NCBI RefSeq assembly: GCF_003255815.1
Contig: NC_037668.1
Span: forward strand, 17,978,207-18,042,206
Reading direction: 5' to 3'
Origin: Theropithecus gelada
Lineage: Eukaryota > Chordata > Mammalia > Primates > Cercopithecidae
Length of the DNA: 64,000 nucleotides
Translations under genes and position numbers: made by a program
Part shown: piece by piece, positions 10,900-22,944 of the stretch
Numbering within the stretch: the stretch's first letter is position 1
How the letters are laid out: every line of letters begins with the position of its first letter
The notes under the pieces: generated by a model
What the model saw: only the letters and a program-made list of their open reading frames with translations
Told to the model about the DNA's origin: nothing
Database searches by the model: none

Positions 10900-11924
10900 C
10901 ACAATTTAATTTTCATTGACAATTATAATTTAATTTAAATACAGATAAAGTTTGGTTACAGCCTGACTGATTTATCTTGAAAGATATCTAGCAAAAGGTA
11001 TTTATTTTAATATTAGATATTAATTGAATGAGAAATGTATCTCAAATTAAAATGAAATTCACAGGGAAAATAGCATTCAGTTTGCATCAATTCTCCGTAC
11101 CCAAAATATAGACATGATCAGGTCAGTTCCATTACATGAGATGTACCCACACTATCATCAACCTCAAAAGCAGCAACACATACCAAAGTCATCTTCATCA
11201 AGCCCATTCATTATCATGCATGCTTGCAGAACTTCATTTCGAGTCCAAGCAGATGAACGACTCCTCCCTCGATGTTTTCATGGTCTTCAAATAAAGAGCA
11301 CACATTCTCTGGATTTTGATGGAAGGTCATGCCTTTTGTAATGTGCTTATTGTGACTCTTGGCATTCCAATTGTTGTACTTTCCTTCTCCATATTTGCCC
11401 CTCAATCGGGTATTCATTTGGTTCTCCTCCTTTCCTGCCCAGAGCCCTATGTTACTTCCTGGGTACCAGTGAGTCTCTTTCAAGAGTCCTCATCTCCGCT
11501 GACTTTACGCTTCCATCTGTTTTACACACAGCCCATTCTGAATGTCCAGCATCCTTAGCTCAGTCACCACCCCAACAGCAAGTGCTGATCACATCTGGTG
11601 CTTGATTTTGCTAAGGGAACATTACAAAGAAAAAAGTAGATGGGCAAAGAACCATGGACTTTGTGGGTAGTCATTTACATTGTAGTACTTATCTCATGGA
11701 AGCAGGCTCCCTATTTACTTGACTGCCTGTGCAGTTAGACAGTTAATTTCTATAGGTCAGGTGATGTGTCATATATAACTCTACCTTCCACCACAATGCA
11801 TGGAGCATGACATATTTTAAGCACACATGTAGGCCTGGGTGGGAGGTGTACAAGTGAGGACCAGGGCTTCCTGTGTCAAACATGCCATCCTATTCCTGGG
11901 AAGATGGTGAAGGCCTGGACCTGG

Positions 11925-11965
11925 GCTGTGGTGTTTGGTGCTGTCACCTCCCCGAGCAACCCATT
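11925..11965 (+). promoter_or_regulatory. Remnant LCE promoter block
   Basis: Contains GTGTTTGGTGCTGTCACCTC, close to the blocks at 8868 (LCE3C) and 21693 (LCE3B). The TATA box and exon 1 expected downstream are not recognisable, in keeping with the dead coding exon at 12573. Confidence 0.5.
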
Positions 11966-12572
11966 CATGCTGCCCCTCACAATCTAGCAGCTCTGTCTTG
12001 GGCTTCCCAGACCATGGACTTCTTTTGAATAAGCTTTCTCTTGCTGCCATGACATCAGATGGATGTCTAGTTGTAGACAGGACCTGGAGCTGGAAGACCT
12101 AGGAAGACAAACCCAGGCTTCCATCAGGGGAGAAGGAAGCAGAGGGTCTGGGATGGAGGTAGCAGGAAGAGTGTGGGATTAATGGGTACCCTCCCAGGAT
12201 GTTTCAGTGTCCTGTGACTGTGAAGGTCATGGGTCTTCAGCACACTCTCATCTTCCTATACATGTGTTCTGAGACATGCATTGATCTCACCAGACATCAT
12301 CAAGGAAGCTTTACCCAAACAAGTTTATTCTCCTCTGTGATTACATGGAGATAGGACACCTTAGGTGCTCAATTAGAAAAAACCCAGTATCATTTTGTAG
12401 CAGGTGACCAAAGAGAAAAGAGCATCTTTCCATGATAAACTAACTCCAAATTGATTTTCATTTCCTCCCTATATTTCCTAGTGCAGAAGAAGTACACCCA
12501 TCAGAGAAGAGACATTACAAAGATTCATTTGCGTTATTGCATTCTCTCGAGAGTCACTGATGCTTTGTGAGA

Positions 12573-12835
12573 TTTCGTGTCAGCAAAACCAGCAGCAGGG
12601 ATAGCCTCCAAAGGCTCCCAGATTTCCCCACCCAGTCCGAGCCCCATGTCCACCTCTAGTCTTCTCCTGCTATGGCTACAGCTCCAGGGGTTGCTTTTAC
12701 TCTTAGGGGGTAGCTGCTGCCTGAGCCACCACAGGTGCTGTCTCTTCCACTGGCACAAGCATTACAGACATGACTGCTCCGAGTTTATCCACTGGCAGCT
12801 GCTGCTGTTGCCAGGGCTTTGGCTGCTGCTGCTGA
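12573..12835 (+). pseudogene. LCE3-like pseudogene, partner of LCE3B
   Basis: Exon 2 of an LCE gene. The start codon is ATT instead of ATG. The family head is still readable (SCQQNQQQ), and a TAG stops the frame at codon 11. The later Gly/Ser/Cys part, the CLSHHR-type segment and a final TGA at 12833 are recognisable but scattered over frames. The 3-prime end keeps AATAAAGCTTCT (13072). By position in the tandem duplication it is the counterpart of LCE3B. Named LCE pseudogenes exist in human, but I cannot say which this is. Confidence 0.8.
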
Positions 12836-13071
12836 CCTTGGCAGTGCATTGAGATAAGCAGTTTTAGAGGAATCAGAGACCCTAAGTGCCTAGGATTAAC
12901 CTCAGTCTGATGTACCCACTCCTAACCTCCTGCCCACGGTCTGAGCTCCTGAGTTCATCCTGATGAGGGCTGTCAGTGATCTCCAGCAGTCTCCCTGAGT
13001 GTCCCTCATGGTTGTCTCCACACTCATGTTCTGGTCAGTGCTTAGCAGCACTTATGTCTCACTCTGTAAAA

Positions 13072-13077
13072 AATAAA
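13072..13077 (+). terminator. Polyadenylation signal of the 12.57-kb pseudogene
   Basis: AATAAA in the same GCTTCT context as the live LCE3 genes. Confidence 0.6.
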
Positions 13078-13504
13078 GCTTCTCTTTCCCACTTACATTT
13101 CTATATTGCCCCCTCCCAAGGTTGCTCCATTGCTCTCTCACTCCTTATCTCCCAGATTGAATGTTTCACAGGATGAGAAGAATGAGAGACAATACTTCTC
13201 TTCACTCATAGGGAGACCATGAGGACTTTATGTGTTGCTGCTAGAAAGAGGTTGCAGAAGGCCACACGGCTGCAGGGAGGAACATTCACCTTATTTCTAT
13301 ATGGAAGATCTGGGTGTTGAGGACGTAGGAAGGGATCCTTGAAAGCTGAATAGTTGATGGGTGCAAGGAAAGAAATGGAGATGGTTGCAGAGGTATACAC
13401 TGAGAGGAACTTAGGGGAAGTAAGAAAAATAAAAACCTGATCATTGCAGGAGTTGTAAACTGGATATATTCATAGGGTCAATGACTTGTATACTACTCAT
13501 GATG

Positions 13505-13640
13505 TGCCGGTGACTTGACATACAGTAAATAATTGAATCCTCACTGCAGTCCTTCAAGTTAGGTACAACCCTTGTCCCATTTTACAGATGGGAATCATCA
13601 TGGAATGAGTGTCCAGGGTCTCCCAACAGCTGCCATGAAA
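13505..13640 (-). mobile_element. MIR fragment, antisense
   Basis: Contains CATTTTACAGATGGGAAT preceded by CTCACTGCAGTCCTTCAAG-like sequence, the core of a MIR read in antisense. Old and diverged. Confidence 0.55.
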
Positions 13641-14311
13641 ACCTTGGCAGTTTTGCTGAGAAGCCTACGCTCCTGATGGCTGTGGTGTTCGGAGTTCTTC
13701 TAAAATGTTTTAAGAGATGTGAGTAAACAGTGGATTTGTTTTGTAATTATTTTACTCCACAGTATTTTGTTGTTTGAATTATACATCACTAAACCACCAA
13801 ACCATATGAATCACACTTTTAAGGAGTTTGCCTCCCAGAGTTTTGGACCCAGAGTGTAGTATTCAGCTGCACCACAGGATTAAAATAATTATTTTTGATG
13901 TGTGTTAAAAGAACAATTCACTTTCACTACCAATTTTGAGAATGTTAATGAACTGGAGAAAGACTCGGTAAAAATTCAAGCCTTGGTGCTCATCAGGAAA
14001 ATACTAGCAATCCAAGGAGGTCTCATAAACTGAGCCAAAGTGAAAGAGCAAATCTTAAGAGTAGTTTAGGGCTAGATACAACAGAGAAATTAATGTATCC
14101 AGTAATAGGCGAATATATTAAATTTTAGAAGCTTTTTTTCCAAGCTCTTGGGAAATAGGGAAATGAAAATTGCTCCCCTCTTCTGTGTTCATAGACATTC
14201 ATTTTCTTAACTCATTGGGATGAAAAAGGTACCCAAAGGGATCCTATGAGGAAGTTGATGTCAGAACTGCTCTGATGAGTTTAGATCAACTTCCCAGCTT
14301 GATTCCTCTTA

Positions 14312-14425
14312 CTTGCCATGCCTGGGTTTATTGCTCTTGGATGGATACAGGCTCCACATCTTACTCATCCCATTAACTGTCCCAAGTGACAGCAGGTGAC
14401 AACATCTGAATTCATCATTTACCCA
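14312..14425 (+). repeat. 113-bp direct repeat, copy 1 (derived)
   Basis: About 91 percent identical by eye to 15910-16026. Both contain TTGCCATGCCTGGGTTTA/CT and GGATGGATACAGGCTCCACA. The matching place in duplication copy B (near 24100) lacks it, so this copy looks inserted. Confidence 0.85.
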
Positions 14426-14640
14426 GGCTGAATTCATCTTTTAGTCATTCAACTGGCTAAGAAAGATTTCTTTAAGAAGTTACCACAGGTGTAGGACTTA
14501 TAAAAGCCTATTATATACACTTTTGATTCACTACTACAACCACTTGCTACTCAAAAATTGAGAAATTCTTGAATAAAATCAGCCTAGGAGACATAAAGAA
14601 TGTTGTGTTATGACTTCTAGACCAAGTCCAACACCCATTC

Positions 14641-14745
14641 ATTCATAATTTATCTGCTCTTAGTTATCTGGCACTGGTCTTGGTGCTTAGATCAGTTTGA
14701 AACAAGACGGAGTCCCCTCTTAGGGAGCTTATGTTCCAGTGGGTC
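14641..14745 (+). mobile_element. L2 3-prime end fragment
   Basis: Shows the L2-type order of CATTCATTCATAATTTAT, then GGCACTGGTCTTGGTGCTTA, then CTTAGGGAGCTTATGTTCCAG. A related piece lies at 24838 in the other duplication copy. Confidence 0.6.
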
Positions 14746-15909
14746 CATTAGAGACGTTTTCCGATTTCCTTGCCTGACAGCACATTTAGACAAAGGTGGT
14801 TCTATATTCAGCTGGATTCCCACTCTGGAGCACTTGAAAGATGCTGGTAAAGGGTGGCTAAACCCAGTGAAGGCGCCCATCATGGGCAAACTTTTGAGAA
14901 CTGGGTATCATTGTTTGGGTGAATACAAAAAGGACATTCAATGTCTGGTTACTTCTACACCAAAGGTGGGAGCTTAGTGAGGCAAGGGGTAGGTGGGTGA
15001 TTCCAGTGGTGAAATGTTTGTTTACGGTTGAAAAGTCCTTGTCCCTTCCCAGTGCCTTTCTCACTTCCCAGTTCTCAGTGAACAACCCCATTCACCCAGG
15101 TATCTTGAAAGTGCTTCTGTTTGGTACTTGGCTATAATGTATGGAGCAAATTAAAAAAATGGCCACACGTATATCCTTTCCTGTATCAGGATACTCAGAC
15201 ACATTTAATGCAATAATAATGTTTTATCAAAACCTTGTAATTTTAGGATATGTTTGAAACTTACTTGTGTATTCCATTTTTATATACTTTTAATATATCA
15301 TGATTCAGGATAAAATACGTATCTATTGTTATAATAAATGCATTGGGAAAATACTATAGAGTTTAGTGCTCTCTCTACAACCTTGGTCCACTTTGTGTCT
15401 GGTGCTCACGGTGATCATATTAACCTCATTATAATCACACCCATCAATTACCATTTCTGTGTGGACAAATCTCTCTTAGTCATCCCATGCAATTTGAATC
15501 ACTGTCTTCCCTGGGTCTCTTAGAATCAATACTACAGTCACTAAGATCCTGACACAAGGTTCCTTAAATGTATGTTAATCCATGATGCATATTACAAAGC
15601 CATTGTAGATTTCTTATACTTGTCTCTGAATTTACCTGTGATATCCCTGGGTCATTTTGCCTTCATATAAACAGATTTGTTTTGCCTCGGACATCTCTAC
15701 CTTAATACAGCTATTAGGAGAAGCAGGGAAAGATTAAAACCTGAAAGTTCCTGTCTCCAAAACAGATGCTCTTAATGAGAAAATTATTCTACCTTTGAGA
15801 TTGTACATGTCCCCAGTGCTCCCCTCAGCCCTGTTCTACCTCGACCTCAGCATTGTCTCTTTCTCCTGGGCACCTCCTTGATGTTTCTTGGGTCCACAAA
15901 TTTCTCTTA

Positions 15910-16026
15910 GTTGCCATGCCTGGGTTTACTGCCCTTGGATGGATACAGGCTCCACATCTTACTCATCCCATCAACAATCCCAAGTGACAGCAGGTGACAC
16001 CATCTGGATTCATCATTTATTCAGAG
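15910..16026 (+). repeat. 113-bp direct repeat, copy 2 (ancestral)
   Basis: Partner of 14312-14425. Sequence before and after it aligns with about 26770-26890 in the other duplication copy, so this is likely the original location. Confidence 0.8.
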
Positions 16027-16759
16027 TCACTACAGAACCAAAAGGGACTAATGCCCCAAAACCCTGACTTCAGGCCTAGGGACTCCCACACACTGTATTT
16101 CAGCACCCTCGCCTGGCTCAGGCTTAGTTTTCTACTTATCTGTCAGTCTCACTACTCCATCAGCCTAAGAGGTAGGGATGGTATCTTCTTCAGTCTTGAA
16201 TATGCTTTGCCCAGCACAGGGTCACCATGTCAATATAACTTGTTTAAAGAAGGAATGATGTTAATGAATGAAAAATAAAGAATTGCAGACCTACAGAAAG
16301 ACTGAGGCACAGATAGGTGAATAGTCATGGGGTTTCTTGAATCCCCACTCTCCTCAAAACTCTTGACACTTGCCATGGAGATGCAGAGGCCTTGGGGCTA
16401 CAGAGGCAAAGAAGCTGACTCCTAAACAAGACCCACACTCTCACCCCTCCCAATCCCACCACCCATTTGCTGCCTGCAAAACAAAATAGAAAAAGAGCTC
16501 CAAGGTTTGCTCAGTCCTCACTGGAATCAGGATACTTCAACCCAAGCTACTTTCTATTTCCTGCTCTCCTCTGCTCGGGAATTTTTCCTAAGTTGTGGAT
16601 TCAAAGCCACATACGCTTTGAAATAAATATAAAAAGATCCAATTTAAAAAATTAATACAATTACCTATTATTATCTCTCTTTTTACTTCATCTATAGTCA
16701 CTATACTTTTCCCAAGACATCCTGGAAGTAAAACTAGGAGGAGCTTCAAGCCTCTCCCA

Positions 16760-16983
16760 ATGTCCCTCAAAGTGGGTACTCAGACATGCTCCTCAGTGTC
16801 CACTGCAGTCTCTTCCCACTAAGCCTCAGCTCTGGGGGCTGTCATAGCCTCAGCTCTGGAGTATGCTCCATCACAGGCTTTACACATCCCACTAGGCACA
16901 GCATCAGCCCTCTGGATGCTGTCACTCATGCAGTGACCAGGGCACTGAAAACCACAGTGGAGCAGGGCTGGATGATCCAGTGA
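16760..16983 (+). pseudogene. Decayed LCE pseudogene (partner of the 27.57-kb pseudogene)
   Basis: Plus-strand remnant of an LCE coding exon. From about 16793 one frame reads CSLFPLSLSSGGCHSLSSGV, recalling the Ser-Ser-Gly-Gly-Cys-Cys modules of LCE1/LCE2-type proteins. The DNA repeats CAGCTCTGGGGGCTGT and CAGCTCTGGAG as in true LCE genes. The ATG at 16760 may be the old start, but the MSCQQ head is not readable. Its place, 10.8 kb before the pseudogene at 27569, is what the tandem duplication predicts. Confidence 0.5.
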
Positions 16984-16989
16984 AGCAAA

Positions 16990-19900
16990 GAGAGAAGCCT
17001 CTTCCCAGTGTGGTGCTTTTCCTCCTCCCTCACCTCTGCACCTCGTTGGCGGAGAAGTCCCATGGAACATTAGTAAAGATGATAAGGATGGGAATGCCCT
17101 TGTAGAATTTACTCTTAATAGTCTGAAAATTGGGCATGCACCATATATTCTAATCTTTTGTGTTTCAAAGCCATTTGCATCAACAAACGTTTGGTTTTTA
17201 ACTCAGTGTATCCTTGTCTTAGTAATCCCTTCTTAGGTCTTATTTCTAGAAAGATCCTCACTCAACAGAATGCCCAGGTGTAGTTGCAGCCAGAACACTC
17301 TTGTTTTGCCCACTCCAGATTTTCTCTGTCAAATATCATTGAGCTCTTTCAATGCTTTAATTCACTTTTTCCCTAACCACTCTGCTGAAGTTTTGCATTC
17401 CACAATGAACAAACCTGTGTCCATTCCAAGCCCCCTGGAGATGAGACCTCCCTCAGAGTCAAAGTATATTCATTGAGTACACAGTATCTGTCACTAAAGT
17501 GATGCAGCCGCCTGGGACCTAGCACAGATCCTTTATGCCTCTAGTGTGTCCAATCCTCTCCCTACATTCAGGATAGGCAGAATATTGAGAGAAAACATGG
17601 TAAAAGATAATTGTAGCAAAGAATTGGCAAAAGAGATGGAAGTTGTTGAGGAAAAGGAATTTGGCAAGGGTCATATTGGTCAGGGTCTTCTATTGCCTCC
17701 CAGAGAGTTTTCCTTTTTCCCCATGGACTACAGGTAAGTAGCACATGAATATTCTCACCATCCAACACCCAGCTCCCTGTCCTCCCTCTTGATCTTCCAA
17801 GATACTCCTATTCCTGAAAGACTTCCTCCCTGACCTTCCAAACCCCATCACATCTCCAGTAACTACCCAGTTTCTACTTCCAATTGCCTTTACAGTACCT
17901 TTGTGTGGTCATTATGAAGCTTCCACCCAACATTCCTGAATTTGCTTCTCGTTTGCCCTTGGGGACCTGGAATCTTGGCATTTATTGATTTGATTGATGC
18001 TAGAAAGGGTGGGAGCACCCAAAACTGCCCCCTTCTTATAAAAACCCAAGAGCCTACGAACTTGTGTATTGAAGAGTCTAAAGTCAGTACAACAAAAACA
18101 GGAAGCATTGTCTTTTCTGGTCATTGTTTTTTCCTATGCTGTGTTGAATCTCTCTTGAAAATATCTCAGGGAAATTTCGCATTTCATCAGTCACTTCTAT
18201 GGATATTAAAGTCCAGACCAGCTAAATTTAATTCTGAACAAAACTTGAAACTCAAATTCTCCCTTGCATACAAGCATTGCCCAGGTATCTCCCAGGAGAC
18301 TGGAGTTGGAAGGGGAATATGATGGGCTCTTTCTCTCATTCATTACCACCTCTCCATCTTTTTCCTGAGTACCCCTTCCTCCTCCTTTGTATTGGGAGAT
18401 GGAAAAGGGGAGGGGAAATCAGTATACATGTGACTGTACCACTAGCTTCCTCTATTGGCAGGTTCTGCAGGAGGGCTATCTCTGCTCCCTCTGTGTGGCA
18501 GGTTCTGCAGGAGGGCTGTCTTATAGGGTGCTTTTGTGAGTGCTTCTGGAGCATCTTCAAGGATTTTCCTCACAGCATGATTTCCAGACATGGCATAAGC
18601 AGTCAGATTTAACCCTTCAGGTACTGCCTAAGCTCCTATCTTCATTGTCACCAGCCATAGCTTCTTAATAATGAGGTCTCTCTGCCCAACAGAAAACCAT
18701 CCTAAGCACAATACTAGCAATACTGTGGAAGCTGGTCTTCCTTCTTAGATGTCATCTGCTGTTATGTCTCAACGTCCTGTTCTAACTCTTCAGTTCCTTT
18801 TCATTATTCAACAATAGGCTCAGAGGTTAGAACATCAAGTCTACTACCATAGCAGACATTCTGCTGAGGGATAAAGGAATAAAGATTTCTTGAAGGAATC
18901 TCTAACATCTACAAGCTGTCATTGTGAATCCTGACCTTTCAATTGACCTCTGTTGTAGGAGGTCAACCAGTTTCCCTCCCCCATACAAGATTAGGGGGAG
19001 ACTACAACATTGTCTTTCAGGACAATAACTTCCCTATCTAAAAAATTCTCACCAAAGTTCAGCCTTCCAAATATATAGCTGAACCAGAGAAATAGAGTTC
19101 CATTTTTTTTTACTTAGCAAGTCCTGCAGAGATTTTCAGCAGCTTATCCTAAGGTTACTTTAGTATATGGGGATAAGAGGCATCTATTATTTTCATCTTT
19201 TGACTTCAGCCAACATCCTAATACAAGAAGAAAATTTGAGTCCAACATCTTCTTACACACTGGGTCCTACCAGAGCTTTCTCAGGAAAATAGAGAGAGGT
19301 GTAAATATCTCAAAATACCACTTAATCTGAGGGGAACATTCAAATCCATATAAGAAACTTAGGTATGTTAGAGATATGTGGCACTTTCTGGCTACTGCTT
19401 CCCATTTTCCTTAAGAATGACTTAGCTGCTTGCCATGGAATGTAATAGTCACAGTCATAGCAGGAAGAGAATGGAGAAGGAACTGTGAGTTGTAAGCAAA
19501 GGGAGAAGAATTCTGTTTGTTTACTCATCCTTCATTGCTGATGTGGAATGTCCAAAATGCACTCCAAGGAGCTAAACCTGAGGTCCTGCAGTGCCTGTTC
19601 CCGTAGTACCAGTTGGAATGACTAAGTCATGAAATTCTTCCTGGATTCATCCAGCCAGAGCAGTCTCTGTATTTCCTTGCTGTCTTTGGACCACAGGAAG
19701 CCAAGGCTCCTCAGGATGGGACTCCTGGGACTTGTCATTCTCAGGGAGGTGGCCTTGTGCTGTAGGGGAAGTGACCAGATCATGATCTTATAGCTACTGT
19801 TTGTCAGCACAGGACAAATCCTGTGCGTGTGAGGACTGTGGACACCTGATCTCAGAAGGAGGACAGCAAGTGACAGGAGGAATCACTACAGTAGAAGGGA

Positions 19901-20739
19901 GATTAATGTGCTCTCCAGGTCTTGTGGGGTGGCTTTCAAGACAGGCAGTCAAGAATGGGGCTGGAGGAAAGCCTAACTGTCATCCACTGTGTTTTATAAA
20001 ACAGAGGTAACACGATATATTGAATGTCATTGGCAAGGATGCTTTGTTCCTTTGAAACTTGCCCAAAATGTGTGATTTATGTTTCTTTCTCAATTAATGC
20101 TTCCACCTCCTACCTCTCCCAGCTGCCAATGACTCAGGGTTGCAACCCATGCAGGAAAATGGCTATCATGCTTTCTCTGTTGGGAGGACAAGCCTTGCTT
20201 ATGATAAACACAAGATACAGAGAAATGAATGTTCAGATTTGCAGCAAAGTCTAAACCCCAGTAACTTTTTAACTGAATTTTTCAAAAGATTGTGCCCCTC
20301 TTCAGCTTCACCAGTATGGAATGAGAAAGCACCCATTTCAACCATCATGAGTAATTCCTTCCAATGCACTAGCAATTGGTGGATTCTGAAGAATGTAAAA
20401 GAAATGGACACCTAGTGTAGCCCTGGAGCTAAGCCCAAAAATATCCCTTCAGCAAGAGGCCTCTGCAGACAGAAGAATATCAGAGAGGAGAATCAATCCT
20501 ATTCCTCCTCCTCCATTCCCAAGCCACATTCCTAGAGACAATTCATTTTCTCTTAAATATCTCAGAATAAATCATGGAATTCTGCCCCCAACCTCCCACT
20601 GTGTTTTAAAGAGGGTAAGTTGTAAAGTGCATGCTCTGATAGGGAGTTTGTTGTCTAAAAGCCATAAACTATCAAGTACAGGGAACAATAACAGGCATTT
20701 ACCATAAACATGTATTATTTAAAATTGCCATTTAACTTA
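16990..20739. other. Gene-free spacer between the duplication copies
   Basis: About 3.7 kb of mostly single-copy sequence. Open frames (for example 126 residues at 17942) have no family look, no LCE-type composition and no supporting signals. The one feature I can name is a 21-bp direct repeat at 18457. Confidence 0.5.
18457..18517 (+). repeat. Short direct repeat
   Basis: GGCAGGTTCTGCAGGAGGGCT occurs at 18457-18477 and again at 18497-18517, a period of 40 bases. Local slippage duplication. Confidence 0.8.
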
Positions 20740-21692
20740 AATATAATGTTCTGTTATACTTCTGACTTTAATTTTTTAGAAACAAATAGCAAAGTACAGG
20801 TATTATGATAATAGAGATGAATTCAGTGAAAAATTCATGTCTAAAACTATTACAAAATTGAATGGGAAAAATAAGAATCAGACTTTATATTTCATCCTAC
20901 AGAAACCTTAGAATGTATGAGGTTTGTTCCATTAAATGTGATGCACATGATGTCACTACCATCACTAACCTCATCATCTGCAATTCATTGAACAAATCAT
21001 CTTCATGACTCTCACCAATTATCTTATATATTTTTGCTCATGGACCATTTTATTTGCTTACCATCAGTATCATACATCCCATGGGAAGCTACATATGGGC
21101 CAACCTACGTTTTTCATATTAAGTATGAATCTTGTGATCTCAACTGTTGCACGTTCCTTAATGATTTCATTTGCTTATTCATATAATCCTACCTTAATTC
21201 TCTTTTGGGCTCCAACTGCCCCAGACAGGGTCTGGGTCCCATCCTCCATTCATTACCTAATACATCTCACTCCCAGGGTCCAGTGGTCTCAGATCACCCA
21301 ACATCCCCAAGAGTCAGGAGCCAATTACATCTCAACAAACCATACCCCTGGGGAATATGCAGAGGAATAGGGAACTGATGTCCAAAAAAAAGATGTTTGT
21401 ATCCCAGGACGCACCACATGATACCATATCAGACACATATGTGTTCATCTCTGATATAAGTCCAGTTAACTTTGAAAGGCTCAAGGTCAGGAAATGTGTC
21501 ATATGCATCTATACATTCTCACTGCAAAATGCAAGGGACAGAGCTCAGACTAAAACATCTGAGCTGAATGAGTGAAAGGAGAAGAAATGACAGGTCCCCA
21601 ACACACGTGGAGATCTGTCATCAAGACTTCCTGGTTTCCTCTTGACAGGCATCTTGGCAAGCGTGAAGGAAGATGCTGGATGCCTGGGATGG

Positions 21693-21848
21693 GAGTGTTT
21701 GGCTCTGCCACCTCCCCTTGTTGTGAAAGCAGCATGCCTGGGCTGTGCATCAGTAACCCTGCACAAGATAAAAAGGCTCTTATTTTGGGCTCCTCATCCA
21801 CAGCCTCCTAAAGAACAGCCTTCTCCTCCTTAGTATCTTCTGTACCGG
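21693..21848 (+). promoter_or_regulatory. LCE3B: LCE3B promoter and noncoding exon 1
   Basis: Conserved block GTGTTTGGCTCTGCCACCTC and TTGTGAAAGCAGCA, then TGTGCATC at 21744-21751 and AGATAAAAAG at 21767-21776 as TATA-type box. Exon 1 would begin near 21800 and ends at 21848 before the donor GTAAGT at 21849. Confidence 0.75.
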
Positions 21849-22411
21849 GTAAGTATCTAGAGGGGACCCACAGCTGGGGATGTCTGGGGAAGATAAGCCC
21901 AGATTTTACTAGGGAAGGGGGAAGAAGAGGTGTCAGATGTACACAGATGTACACACAGCAGAAAGAGGACTTCAGAGGGCAATTGAGGGTAGGGGAAGGG
22001 GCAGTGAGCAAGGAACCTCTTTGGGGTGCATGGAAGTCTGTGACACACCAGAGCCCTGGCTCTCAGCATTCTCTCTACTCTTTCTAAGAGATGCATACAT
22101 GTCCAGTGATATTCTCTGAGAATCATTACTCAATTTGGTGTTTTTGCACCAGTGTTTCTATGAAGACAGAAGGACTTGGGGCCCAGTTAGAAGACACCAG
22201 TATTCTTTTCTGGAAGAGGGAAAAGTAGAAGGAAACGTCTTACCAGGCCAGTTTTACTTGAGAGGAGTTTCTGTTTTTATTCATGAAGTGTATATCTCAG
22301 GAAGCAACTGGTCTTAGGACTTCATAAAACCATTCGTAGAGGAGACGCTAGCCTGGAGCTTTTGCGTTGAGCTTTTCCTTTTATCTATCCAGGCTCTCAC
22401 CTCCTGCCAAG

Positions 22412-22699
22412 ATGTCCTGCCAGCAGAACCAGCAGCAGTGCCAGCCTCCGCCCAAGTGCCCCTCACCCAAATGCCCCCCAAAGAGCTCAGCACAGTGTCT
22501 GCCTCCAGCCTCCTCCTGCTGTGCTCCAAGCCCTGGGGGCTGCGGTGGCCCCAGCTCTGAGGGCGGCTGCTGCCTGAGCCACCACAGGCATGGCAGGTCC
22601 CACCGATGCCAGCGCCAGAGCTTCAACTCCTGTGACAGGGGCTGTGGTCGGCAAGATGGTGCCTCCAGCTGTGGCTATGGCTCTGGAGGCTGCTGCTGA
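22412..22699 (+). CDS. LCE3B: Late cornified envelope protein 3B
   Basis: A 95-residue LCE3 protein, the length of human LCE3B. It has the MSCQQNQQQCQPPPKCPSPK head, KSSAQCLPPASSCC, then GGCGGPSSEGGCCLSHHRHG, a basic RSHRCQRQ part and the LCE3B-type tail ending DGASSCGYGSGGCC. The start at 22412 begins the family motif and follows an acceptor (AG at 22391-22392); the intron is 544 bp. An extra Cys at 78 and Arg at 80 (DRGCGRQ) differ from the usual DRGSGQQ. The protein is cross-linked into the cornified envelope. In humans LCE3B and LCE3C are removed together by a common psoriasis-linked deletion; both are present here. It is the live gene of duplication copy B. Confidence 0.87.
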   Translation: MSCQQNQQQCQPPPKCPSPKCPPKSSAQCLPPASSCCAPSPGGCGGPSSEGGCCLSHHRHGRSHRCQRQSFNSCDRGCGRQDGASSCGYGSGGCC

Positions 22700-22924
22700 C
22701 CTAATTCCTGATGTGGAGACAAGTGACTTTAGAGGAAACAAATATCTCAAGGACCAAGGAAAAGTCCTAACTTGACAGATCCTTTCTTAGACATCCTAAT
22801 TAATCATTCATTCATGGGGAAGGATTATGCTTTTTTCAAAAGGCTCCACCCATGTGTTTTCCTAGATTGTGGAAGCCTCCTTTTCTCCTGACAATGTTAT
22901 CACTTGTGTCTGATTATACAGAGA

Positions 22925-22930
22925 AATAAA
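22925..22930 (+). terminator. LCE3B: LCE3B polyadenylation signal
   Basis: AATAAA followed by GCTTCT, 225 bases after the stop codon, as in LCE3C. Confidence 0.85.
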
Positions 22931-22944
22931 GCTTCTGAACAGCA

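Larger units (their letters stand above)
10900..16990 (+). repeat. Tandem duplication, copy A
   Basis: Collinear with 20740-27801. Matching landmarks include AT-rich flank (11080 to 20900), promoter block (11931 to 21693), LCE exon 2 (12573 to 22412), a flank with CAACTGGCTAAGAA-type sequence (14450 to 24090), an L2 piece (14641 to 24838), a flank at 15335 to 26200, and a second LCE copy (16760 to 27569). The offset is about 9.8 kb on the left and 10.8 kb on the right, the change being partly an Alu in copy B. Divergence looks high, so the event is old. Confidence 0.65.

Noticed and set aside
17942..18322. 126-residue open frame
   Set aside because: No recognisable motif; short overlapping frames lie on the other strand.
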